This document shows positions 53,368 to 64,000 of a stretch of 64,000 nucleotides of DNA, in pieces; positions within the stretch are counted from its first letter, which is position 1, and every line of letters starts with the position of its first letter. A program made the position numbers and the translations under genes. The notes beneath the pieces are model-generated. The model made no database searches, was not told the origin of the DNA, and saw only the letters and a program-made list of their open reading frames with translations. The DNA is from Macrolepiota albuminosa (taxonomy: Eukaryota; Basidiomycota; Agaricomycetes; Agaricales; Agaricaceae): contig JAMWFC010000053.1 in assembly GCA_027475525.1 (NCBI GenBank), forward strand, positions 1,426,001 through 1,490,000, written 5' to 3'.

Positions 53368-55361
53368 ATATGTTTTTTTAAATAAATGTATATATTTTTT
53401 TCTTGAATATGTAATTTGTTTCATATTGTTAAATGTCTTATTTATTATTGTAATTTATTACATCTAGTACCTAGAAAGAGAAGCATGCATGAAAATTGTA
53501 CAATTATGTGAAATTTTTTTTTTGCTCTAGCAGTCATTATTCTGTTCTCTTTATTTATTTTCATCTTTGAAAATTAGACCACATTGTCTTTGGTATTCAT
53601 AGAACTTTTTGAATCATTTTTTCTATAAGCTTGTATAGATCCAGTTTTCTGTCTAATAGAATGTGCTTATATAAGCTGATACTCCATCAATAGTTTATGT
53701 AAGCTGTTGCTCCAGCAATGGTTTATTGTTTGATCAATCTGTTCTGAAATTGCATTTTGATATATTGATTGAGTTTATAAATTCGCTTTCTTTTAGCTTT
53801 TTATATCTAGTTGTCAATCTGCTATGATGTTAAGTGTCATTGAATAAAAATTGTACATGAGAGTTGTCAATCTATAACTCCTTTTATTTATGCATAAAGA
53901 ATCAACTGTTATAATTTTAGTCTCTTATCTACATTAACTGATACACTTAATATATTGAAATAAATAATTAGAGAGCTATTAAAAACTGAGAAACTTTAAT
54001 TAATCATCTTGGATATAAATTATATCTTGTGCTTATATAGCACCAAAAAATACCTACAAGAAGCAGATTCATTTCTCACTTTTTCTGTTTACAAGCTATA
54101 AATATGAAGCCACAATTGCAGAGAGATACATCTGTTTCTGTATAGAAGTCATATTGATGTCAATATCTTCTATGCCTACAGAGACAATAATGAAAATTGA
54201 AGGCTTTGAAGTTAAGTCTCCATGTTTTATTTGTCTACTTATCAATACATATTATGCTATCCAATTCTTAGATTTATGTTAATAAACACTAATGTATATG
54301 ATCAACTTTCTCAATCATTGAAAAACCCCTCTCTTCAAACTGTTGGAAGACATTCCACTACACAAACTTACTCAAAAGCTCAACTCATTTAAATTTGAGC
54401 TCAAGTTTCATATAAATAGTAGCTAAAATTTCTCTCTCTACTTCAGTAATTGTGCTATTGGTCTCTTTTTAACTATTCAATTTTATAAACAGTCATTGAC
54501 AAAACTCTACTGTAGACCTTGGTATTGCCATGCACTGCAGTGGCCCATCCCTATTGATAGAAACAGTAAAATGAGAGAATGGCAGAAGAAATAAGAAAAT
54601 GAATGAAAGGAGAGTGAAGAAATAAGGAGTGAGAGAGAAGAGATAAGGAGTCCCTGACAATGATTCTGAATCCAGATGGTCAATAGGTTTTTAACCAGTC
54701 ATAGTAATGAGACAGGTGGAGCTCTGCAGAGATACTTTTAAATGGGAGATGAATAAACAAATGTAAAAGAAATTTGAAAAACACAAGGTTGAGTGAAACA
54801 TACAAAATCATGATGATGTGATGACATATTGATTTTACCAGTACTGCTAGTCATTTTACTTGTCAATTGTGTCATATGCACTCAGGACTAGAAACTAAGG
54901 CTCATTCATAACCAACTGTTACAGTACATATAGTGCAAACTAATTCACATCCACCTGTAGACCTTGTTTTTCCTTACATTTCAGTGACCCATCTTTTTTG
55001 ATAGTAAAGCCTTGGCTATTTTGAAATATGTGACACCACCAGGGACTTATGTACTACTACTAATTGGCATGAATGATAATGCATCACTTCCATATACCAA
55101 TTAGCAACAAAGAGATAACAACTAACAACTCAACAAAAAACTCCTCAGAAGGATGGTTTTGAGTTTCTTTGCAATTTTGTTAGAAGCTTTAGAATGTCTT
55201 TGGCATTGCTCATTCATTACATGCACAACATTCAACAGATAGGATGGCAACTAACAGGCAATTTGACAGGCTACATTTGTTGGGGAGACTAGGTCATTTA
55301 CCACTTGTCCGGCCTCATCAATTTATAAGCGTTTTATAGTGTTAAATTCAGAATGCGACCC

Positions 55362-58300
55362 TTACCCAAACTTTCCGCCTGGTGGAAGCACTTTGACAGG
55401 AGTACCTTGGAAATCTGCACCGGTGAATGGCACCTATGTATTTTCCACGTTGAGAACCTGTTCAGCCACGTGGGACGGGTATTCTTAACTGTATTTCTGA
55501 GAAAGTCATAGAAATGAAAGCCATTAATCGAGCGAAATGAAGATGAAGTACATACAACACTTACCCCCACCACGAACCAAGAGACGTTGCACCGATCTAT
55601 CAGCTTTTCAGTCGTTATAGAGAAATCTGAAGAGATATGAACCCACTGTCCCATTTTTAGGATATTGGAGGCTGTTTACATTTGAAACACTTGTGAGACG
55701 TCGCAGGACGCAAGAAGAGTTTCGCGTACGTAAAGAATATCACAAGGATGGAGATGGCGACACCAGCATCCAAGGCTGCAGATAGCACATCTAGAGGTCC
55801 ACGATTGCAAGTCAAGCTACTAAAATGTTCGATTTTGAATCTATCTGGCGTACAGTTATACTTCGTCCACCAGGAGAAGTGATGTCTATCGATCGAGGTG
55901 AGCGTACTTCATTGGAAACGTCACGAAAAGTTAAGGACTTGCCTTCGGATCAGATATTGAAAGATAAAACCGACAGCCCTGGCTATACCGTTAGCAAAGC
56001 TCCGACTTGTAAGCAGATATACGGACGCCCAAGGTACATAGTTAATGGCGGTCGCAGGGGGAATGAGACCGGTGCCGTTGAAGATGACCGGGCTTTAATT
56101 GTCGAAATTAATATTAATAACTGCAGTCACCCACTGCACTTACAAGCTACATAGATTTATTGAAGAAAAGCCAAGCGCGATAAGCAGGAGACATACTTTA
56201 TGTAGCGCAAGAAGCTGTCCGGGAATCTCTTGCTCAAAGACCAAGGAATAACAGGTGCAAGCGTGCCGATGAGGAAAAAGAAGAGGAGTGCTATGAAGTC
56301 GACTAGAAATTGAGAAATTGGACGTGACACATTGCAAAGGATCATACGAACGACTAGTATAGTCAGAGCGACCGTCAACAGAAGAGAGCATAAGGGAAAC
56401 ACTCAGGAGCGTACTAGTAAGTTTGTCCCTTGGAAAATTGCAAACCGGGTCCAATGACGCCTAGAGTTTCATCATCGATCTGAATTCAAACAATGTTGGT
56501 ACACACCCCACTAAGATGTAAAGCTTATGTGAGCAAAAGCAATGAGATAGCAAAATATACCTACAATAATGCTTGCTGTGCCAAACACTTGTGTGCTTGG
56601 GCAGATAAAACTAGAGGGGACACTCAGAAGAGGAATAAACTATTCAGCAACATCATTACCCATCTTTCTGAGTTGGTGTGCACATCCCACTAATGTAAAA
56701 TCAACCATTGTGCAAGGACACACAGACAAACTTCTCACTCTATATTGGTGAACATCCAAGCTTGAACACCTAGTTGCGTTGTCCCTGCAATGATAGCAGC
56801 AAGAACCTATGGCGTCTGGTTTAGTGGTCCTTACTAGATTCAAATTTGATATATATACCTGTCCTATGAACATATACCTGGGTGGGACTACGAAGGACAT
56901 ATTAGTCGAAAGTCTTCGTAACCATTTTTCTACCCGCCTTTCATGTAATGTCCGAGTTTAAAATCTGAAGTAAAAGAGAGCGCTTGAGCCATAGTCTAAA
57001 CCCAAACTATTTCAGTAGATCCATCAATTTCGAAGATAAGCGATATACAATATAGCCCCATGTCTTGAAAAGCATCATTGCAAGTGGATGTCCTGGGAGT
57101 GCGTAACTATTTGAAGCATTAACTTCGTTTACTTCAAATAGCTCGATTGCTTACCCTATGACCAGCTCTGTGATGACACTGAGGCATGTTATGATTAAGG
57201 CCTCGTTTTGTACAGAATACCTAAACTCACTTGAGGCCAATTTGCTGGTTCGTGATAGCTTGTATCATTCCAATTGGAATGATGTAGGTAAACGCTGTTC
57301 CATTGTCAAACAAACCGTAGCAATCATGGGCTCCGAATGCGTACCGATGATAAGAGCGAGAACGAATGCCCATACAGGCATCTCACTGGAAAGCCTCAAT
57401 CGCCTATCGTGTATCAGCAGGAGCACAGCACACCTTGGCCAAACTTCAATACTGATAATTCCCAGAGTGAACATGCTCAGGAATATAATGAGATACCACC
57501 ATTCTGGAACTGTAACCAGGCAAACATAAAGGAAGGCTCATGAAGTGAGTAAGCTCGTTATTACCTTGAGGGTAACGCGACATGAGGCGAGCGTGAATAT
57601 CAGGTTGCTCGCTCAATGCACGGCGCGCTTGAATCCAGATTTGTTTGCGGAAGTAAATCAAGGTATGAACAAGAGTAGCTATACTATAATGAACACAGAA
57701 ACCAACGGAGGTGAGGTATGTGTCACTCACCAGTGATTGACGCGAAGGATAGCCTGGTGAATTGCGGAGGTAAGCCCCAATAAGCACAAATAGAATGAAA
57801 GGTATACCCATAGGAAATTGCAAACGTAGTACTGAGGAGAGGTCAGTGAATTACAGGGAAAGGGAAAACAATTGACAGACGATAGGAAAAGCGGGCTATA
57901 CGCGTGATAGGCCTCAAGATCAATGGTCGATTCTGGTGTGAGGATACGTGTCACATTATATTCATTTGCTTGGTTGTCATAAGATGTCCTTGAAGAAATC
58001 CTGGTAAAATGCAGCGATAAATGGTGAGTTCCTGATGATCATGATGGAACCAACGCACGGCATATACAATCCGAACCACGTATTCGTAAACTAAAGGACA
58101 CTTCGTGAGAACATAGCAGGTACAGCAAGAAAACTCTTACGTGGAGTACAGGTGTGAGGAACCCTGGACGCCCTTGAGCGTAAGGTCTGTGACTAGTTTA
58201 ATGGACGCACAGAAAAAGAACACAAATCCAGCAAAAATATTCGCCTCTGCCCACCCTAAAGCTAAGTCCAGTAGTTGCATTCGCGCAGAATTGAATAATA

Positions 58301-59844
58301 CGGACAGGGAGTTGCCAAAGGAGATCCGATATATCTGGATATATGGAGTATGAGCAATGAATTAGCAGGCGGCTTGAACTTCGCTAACGCTATCTGACTC
58401 CAGTCAAAAGTGATCACCGACATTCCCTGTAGCTGTTCAATCTGGATGCATACTGCAGCAGATAGAGCTACAAACCATTCCATGGATGTATCTATGAAAC
58501 GTCGATAAGAAAGTCGACATGTGCCAGACGGTGGACTCACCCGAAAAGTGCAGCGATGGCTTTTGAACAGTTATATCGGGCGTTAGCCGAAGGTAGAATG
58601 GTCTCTGGAACTTACTAGTATCCTCAGGTCGAATCCAAGTTACCCAGGAGAAGTAGGAGAGGGCTTGGACTATACCCGAAGTTGTCAAAAGAGATGTCTC
58701 TTCTTACATATGACGACACCCACATATGTAACCCGGGAAGAAATCTGCATTGGTCAAAAGTCAACATTAGGGGCAGAAGAGCGCTAGGTGGCTTACACCA
58801 GGTAAATGATCCAATGAAGGCATATAGAAAGAATCTTTCACGACTTAACCCTCCTCGAGATCCGATACCGGCGTACTGGGTCGAATGAAGTGTATTGAAT
58901 AATGCGCAATTGACAAGGCTGAGAGGCCATATCATAGAAGGTGGTGCCACAAGGAAACGCCGAGCAACTCCACCGATGGAAAATCCGATAAGTTGAGTAG
59001 ACATCACGATAAACCATTGGTCTACATACAGAGCGTCGGCGGTAGAACAAAAACAGGGCTCGAGAAACTTACAGCTGAAGTTATAAATCTGATTGTAATA
59101 GACTCGTTGTACAGCGACAATATCGGTGGCGTATGCAGATTGATACCCTACAGTGGCCTGACTCGAAATGTAAATTAGACTCGTGACGGAAAGAACTAGA
59201 CGAACCATAATCTAATTGTCCTTCATAAGCACTGAGCAGCAAAGTGGTGTCACAGAGAACAAGGCTCACCGTGATTAAAACGTGTTCTTTGACTGTAAAC
59301 GGACCGGGATTCAACCGAAGGCCAAATATCGTCCAATCGGGGACCCATGCTGCTGCAGCCCGACCAATAGGAAAAGACAGTAATTGTGCAACAATACCGG
59401 TAACCGTGACTGAAGGAAACCTGAAAAAGAAAAATTGATTGACTCCGGGGATGACGACCGCCCAGAGTATTCCTATGAACCACGAACGAAGCGTTGAAAC
59501 AGGCATGTCTGGGTCATCGGTGTTGGCAACAGCAGATCGAACTTCCGGGTAAGGGCTGTCATCCTCCAAGACGAGATGACCTTTATCAAGGTTTGGGTCC
59601 TCGAATTGAGCACTGGTGATGTCCTGACTGAATAATCAGCTCTTACAGTCGCATATCCAAGTATTGGGGGTTAACCGACAGCTATCACTGAGCCTGGAGC
59701 ATAGTGTGTTGACGGGTTAGCTAGTTATCACGAGTGTACTCGTAACGGACCATCAGGATGTTTAATGGCCGCTTCGTCAGGGTTCTTCTCACCCGACTTA
59801 GACGTAAGTGACTCTTGGCGAAAGACTTCAAAGGGGTCTGTCAT
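55362..59844 (-). CDS. Oligopeptide transporter, OPT family
   Basis: A plasma-membrane proton-coupled importer of small peptides, possibly glutathione or peptide-metal complexes. The N-terminus MTDPFEVFRQESLTSKSGEK is cytosolic. The OPT hallmarks follow in order. First are DDSPYPEVRSAVANTDDPD and NQFFFFRFPSVTVTGIVAQLLSFP, then LNPGPFTVKEHVLITV. Next are YATDIVAVQRVYYNQ, STQLIGFSIGGVARRFLVAPPSMIWP and YAGIGSRGGLSRERFF, then RILTPESTIDLEAYHAYSPLFLS. The rest are EVWPR, MPVWAFVLALII, VVPPRYMFIGQ, ALFFFLIGTLAPVIPW and SAALDAGVAISILVIFFT. It ends VLPPGGKFG with TAA at 55364-55362. Many short introns. Frames look intact, but the end stops a few residues earlier than family members I know and abuts the decayed repeat island. 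Confidence 0.9.
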
Positions 59845-60726
59845 GACGAAACACTCAGACTAACAGTCAAAAATCCATCTTCTTATAAGACGGACTTTCG
59901 GTCACAAGAACACATGTCGTGTACATGTCCCCACATGTCGGTTATCCAGCCAGTATGAAGAATTCTCACCAACGCTCGGGATTATCTGGAACATGGACAA
60001 GCCGGGAGAAGATAGGGCATTTAGAATAGGACAGATAAGCGGCCATGTGATAGCACAATTGTCTATCATGAGGGAGTCAGCCTGAGGGAATTTTGTCCCA
60101 CAGCGAAGCGACAATCACCAGATTTCATTCCATTGTGTCTAATTCGTGGTGTGTTCTTAAAAAGCGTTTTAGTCCCACAGAAGAATATCCCGCGCGAAAT
60201 TAAAAGAAGATAACAAAATAGAGGAGCGTTAAGCACTGAATGCCTAGCAGCCAATTGCTCGGTCCTAACGAGACGATTTGCAACCGATAGCATGTGATGA
60301 CCTCGTAACCGCTTGCAAACAAATCCGGACTTTGTAAAGATTACATTACCAGTCTCAGGCCAGAATATCCTCAAAGTAAGGTTGATATTTCATTCAAACT
60401 TTGACGTGAATTCGTGACCAATAGGCGGCGATAAATGCGACTGAGAACAGTTACTGACTGCTATTCGCCTACACCAGGTGGGGTAGCGTGCTTTGGGTCA
60501 TTATGTGAAAACGTTCCGAAGTGCCAGCTATCTCCATGTACTTCGCCGAAAGTGTGCTTGAAGTGACTTCACTGCTTCGATTTAGTCTCGGCGTAAACCA
60601 TATCAGTAGCGAACTTGTGAGGATCAGCTGGAGTCTTCTTGCCACAATGGGAAGGGCAACCTCGATCGTGAGAACTATTACTTAAAGCTTGAAAATTGTC
60701 GTTCCAAACTACTATAAAACCCAACC
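59845..60726. promoter_or_regulatory. Divergent upstream region of OPT and GT25
   Basis: 880 bp between two divergent genes. TATAAAA at 60713-60719 is only 8 nt before the GT25 ATG. That is too close for transcription starting 25-30 bp downstream to include this ATG, so the TATA match may be chance. Confidence 0.45.
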
Positions 60727-61880
60727 ATGCACTCTTTGCGTGGCAGAGTCTTCTTGTTATGTTTGACTATCGTGGCTTTTTGTATGCTGCAGATATTCGT
60801 TTTCGACGGTTATGCTCGCCTTCAAACCAAGCTCGCGATATTTTCCACTTCTCATGGTGATCCGACTTCTAAAACTACGAGTTATCAGGATGATGCTCTT
60901 GGAATCGCATCTAGGATCTACGTACTGTCTCTTCCTGCTAGAACTGATCGACGCCACGATATGGAACATCTGCGGAAAATCCTGGGTCTTCGATGGACGT
61001 ACGTGGAAGCCATTGATTCACAAAACGTGATTGTCGAGAGGATCATGGACTCTGTCAGGCTTGTACGACAAAGACGTCCTCCTAATTCTGTCTTTATCTG
61101 GCCTGAGCAACAAGTTTCCCTAACCGAGCGAATTGATGCCTGGGATCCTGGATTTCTTGCTCCTTCTCGCTCGGGCCAATCTTCTCACTCTTCGCCTCTG
61201 GTCTGTGCAACTCAAAATGATACATTAGTTTCGTACAATCCGAATCTCCCAGTGCACCAAATTCTCACTGGTCCACGCATCGCTTGCTGGTATTCCCACC
61301 TGTCTGTTATCTACACCATTGCCAATGACTTGACACTTCGTCCCGACGACGCTGTCATTATCCTTGAAGATGATGTCGACATGGAACAAGATATCCACCG
61401 ACGACTACAGAAGGTATGGCCAATGCTCCCGACTGGTTGGGATATCGTCTACCTGGGTGCGTCTGATAAATACAGAGATTGTCGATCCTTCTCGTAATGT
61501 CAACGAACATTTCAGGCCATTGTTGGTCGGACGAAGGTTCCAAAAAGCCTTTGGGTAGCCACTTGAACTCAGGGATATTCAATGTAACGAAGTTTGAGAC
61601 CCATATCCATCCGTCCAATCGTCCTTTGTGTACTCACGCTTATGCTCTCTCTCGATCTGGAGCACGTCGCCTCCTTCTTGATTTGCGGTATCCATTTTTT
61701 GCATACTCTCGTTCTATTGATAAGGCAATGCTTTGGTTAATTGAATGCGGTCGTCTTAGGAGTTTCTCAATCGTGCCAAGCGTTGTAATCCAAAGAAAAG
61801 TAGGATCGAGCGACATCATGCCAGGAAAAGGAAGTGGATGGAGGGCAGAGCTCATTAATGGTGTGTTTGGAACGATCTGA
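60727..61880 (+). CDS. GT25-type glycosyltransferase, type II membrane protein
   Basis: Two exons, 60727-61456 and 61516-61880, joined in phase to give 364 residues. A short cytosolic tail (MHSLRGR) is followed by a single membrane span VFLLCLTIVAFCMLQIFVF, typical of Golgi type II enzymes. The GT25 start motif IYVLSLPARTDRRHDMEHL is followed by TYVEAID. The acidic sugar-nucleotide/metal motif IILEDDVDME is near residues 218-226, then TGWDIVYLG. After the intron come GIFNVTKF, THAYALSRSGARRLL and YSRSIDKAML. The family includes bacterial LPS galactosyltransferases and animal collagen galactosyltransferases; the donor and acceptor here are unknown. TGA is at 61878-61880. Intact. Confidence 0.88.
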
Positions 61881-63250
61881 ATTGCCACGGTCAACCAAAG
61901 ATAGAGAAGTTGGTAGTTCGGACTGGTCAGTAAATAACGACTTGTATACAAGTTTTTGATCATTAAGTAGATTCGAAGCTGGCATTAATGTTGTATAGAA
62001 TTTTGAATCTACGAACTATTGTCTGAATGAATGAGTGAAGCCGCCGGCAAGCTACTATGGTCGAGCTAAGGAGCGGGGCATGGTGTCTATTACACTATGC
62101 CGATAGGTATCTAGTCTAAGCGGGTGTATATATATGTGTCCTCGTTTCCGAGGTTGTCGAGCAGGAAAAGAAGAGAGAATTGGAGCTTCAGAGCTTCAGG
62201 GGCAGTGATCTCACTATCGTGCCTCCACACTAAGGGTGGATGCTATGAGATCATTTTGTTTTTGCCCTTCGGCCCGATTGGAAGCTTGAAACATTTCGTT
62301 TCTTTGATAGTCATTGATCGAGTTGCGGTATCTCTTAGTCACTGCATATCTAAGCCCCTCACAATATGCAAAGGGTCTACTGTAGTTCTATATGTACTAT
62401 GTACTAACCCGTGTGCCATCGGATCATATAGGGAGGGAGGTATGTCTGGGTTCATCATATTGGTTTCAAGGTACATCTACTAATGTAGCAATTAGGCATC
62501 ACTGTGTAAAGCCGGCGTTCCTTTCGAGTTGCCGAAGGCTGCTGGATATACTGTGAGAAAGAGAAAGTCCAGTAAAGTGAACCGATGTACCAGGCGACGA
62601 ATGCAGGACAAAACAAATATTCAAGACGGCAGTTGAATCAACATCCAATGATGGAAACTACGAGTTGATTTTGGGCTCAGAAACTTGTGGGTTTCCATAA
62701 TACTAAGAAAGTAAGTGTTAGTAATCGCGCCACGGAAACACAACCTATAAGGGCTTACTGAATGGCAAAAGCCATCCATGGAGTTCCCTCTCGCAGCGAG
62801 ACATTGAGGGGTGGACTCGGCGAATAAAGAGTCATCGGAAGTGATGACGAACGTCGCAGGACAACGACAAGTGTGACGATGGAATGTGTGGATCTTGGGT
62901 TATATTTTAAAAGGGAGTAAGAAGAAAGGTAGAAGGAAGAAAAGGTGCGAATAAGACGGATAAAGGATAAAGGGTTCACGCAAATCACACAATCACGCAA
63001 AAGTTTTGATTCTTGAGGTCTGACGTACAAATTATGTCAGGAAATCAAGTCAACGATTCGCAATTGAGTTAAATACCTTGATCTGGGAATTCAAACGATT
63101 TGAGACTTGAGAACTTGAAGATCTGAGTTGAACCTTGAACGTGAGCCCTAACATCAATGGCGTAAGCATGTAAAACTTGCCTTGAGGCACACAATATGTA
63201 TAGTCAAGGGCACATTCAAGGTCAACGAGGGCCACCAAGACACAAGTATA
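61881..63250. other. Gene-poor interval right of GT25
   Basis: Normal CpG content and several short frames, none with a recognised motif. A minus-strand frame near 62755-62830 (TLYSPSPPLNVSLREGTPW) ends by a possible splice donor but could not be joined to other exons. Confidence 0.4.
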
Positions 63251-63544
63251 TGGCGTAGGTGTCGTGGCGAGCTTCTGTAAAACCTTACTATTAAATCATA
63301 GATCGGCGTAAAGAAAACGAGATAAGCTCACATGCCAATTTGTAAGGTTTTCGAGCATCGGTCAATCTACAAGGAGGTACAATCAGCTAAACGTAGACAA
63401 TGATCAACGACGCTTACAAATTGAGCAGACGACCAGCGAAAGGATGCGCCTGCATTCGATGGCGTATCTCCACCTCATGATGGGAAGATAAGGAGGTAGC
63501 TGTGGCAAGGATGTGCGTATAGAGTCAGACAAATGTCTGAGCAT
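63059..63544 (-). other. Possible spliced minus-strand gene fragment, unresolved
   Basis: Minus-strand pieces separated by plausible introns read HHEVEIRHRMQAHPFAGRLLNL (near 63480-63415), LTDARKPYKLA (near 63365-63335) and KLATTPTPYTCVLVALVD, CALDYTYCVPQ (near 63290-63190). The last is followed by GCAAGT, a GC-type donor. A TATA-like run at about 63609-63620 lies upstream. I could not define a start codon or a stop-free splice chain that satisfies all junctions, so this is a hint only. Confidence 0.2.
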
Positions 63545-64000
63545 GCGGAAGAGGAGGTAGCAGGAGAGAACGACAGCATGTTGGGGAATCGAACAAGAGA
63601 GCGATGTGAGATTATATATATAGACAAGTGGTTTGTAGGCGCTTCAAGACTCCGAATATTCTCCCGACAACAAGGAACAAAAGAACAAAAAAACATACTA
63701 ATCTGGAATATTATGGAAGGCAAAAGAACAAATCGTGCACAGCCGGTGGCAAAGAAAACAACAAGACACCGCCACATGACATGCATGACAGGTCAGCAGA
63801 GCAGCCACGAAAATGCTTGGCAGTCCCTGAACACTCCTCGAATGCGTCCTATGTCATAGATATAGGTAGAATATGTATGAGACCGAACAAGCCGTAGAGC
63901 ATTCATTATAACACTGCGTACGTACAAGTTGCGCCACGGTACATCCTGGAAAGAACATGCAAATTCTTAACAATGCCAAATCACGATGAAAATACAAAGC
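63545..64000. other. Right edge of window, no supported gene
   Basis: Only short frames occur, the longest about 108 codons on the plus strand with no recognised motif. Nothing else is seen. Confidence 0.45.

Larger units (their letters stand above)
48590..55300. repeat. CpG-depleted, AT-rich island of decayed transposable elements
   Basis: 6.7 kb in which CpG is almost absent, C+G is low and frames are broken. Part of it (about 50950-52190, minus) is a recognisable copia-type element. The stretch 48590-50900 holds open but unrecognised frames, and 53100-55300 is AT-rich sequence with T-runs and no identifiable domain. The pattern fits methylated repeats decayed by C-to-T change. Confidence 0.75.

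Noticed and set aside
1..64000. Biosynthetic cluster, defence system or other novel multi-gene system
   Set aside because: Neighbouring genes are unrelated housekeeping functions. P450, laccase and OPT lack a core synthase, and no set of genes shares strand, spacing or theme beyond the GFA pair.

Overview
The window looks like nuclear DNA of a filamentous basidiomycete, most likely an Agaricomycete (mushroom-forming fungus). The reasons are dense genes with many 45-70 bp introns, a secreted laccase, a class-II microsomal P450, an OPT peptide transporter, a HAL4/SAT4-type kinase, a Tad-clade LINE, a DUF659/hAT-type transposon and a Ty1/copia remnant. The genus cannot be named from sequence alone.

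Layout. 1-3.7 kb: the 5' part of a ribosomal protein eL19 gene (minus, cut by the window edge), an intron-containing tRNA-Gln(CTG), and VPS4 (minus). 4-16 kb: a CpG-depleted, decayed hAT element split by a much younger 7.7 kb LINE with a poly(A) tail and 17-bp target-site duplications. 16.5-20 kb: a small fungal-specific protein and a HAL4-like kinase. 23-27.7 kb: CAND1/TIP120. 28.8-34.2 kb: a P450 and a laccase, tail to tail. 35.2-38.8 kb: proline dehydrogenase and BCP1, divergent. 38.8-42 kb: two poorly characterised genes. 42-46.8 kb: mostly intergenic, rich in simple repeats. 46.9-48.2 kb: a tandem pair of GFA/CENP-V-fold genes. 48.6-55.3 kb: a second CpG-depleted, AT-rich island with a copia remnant. 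55.4-59.8 kb: an OPT oligopeptide transporter. 60.7-61.9 kb: a GT25-type glycosyltransferase. 62-64 kb: no convincing gene.

How the genes relate. Most are unrelated housekeeping functions (translation, ESCRT disassembly, SCF ligase cycling, uL14 chaperoning, proline catabolism). P450, laccase and OPT fit a wood- or litter-decay or plant-associated lifestyle. I see no convincing biosynthetic cluster, defence island or CRISPR.

The most consequential observation is technical. Four perfect tandem duplications have a period of exactly 77 bp, at 7988, 11193, 42941 and 52762. Two of them are the only frameshifts in LINE ORF2. One identical, odd period in four unrelated contexts points to an assembly artefact (unmerged k-mer overlap) rather than biology. 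Apart from these, ORF2 is open except for one in-frame TGA.
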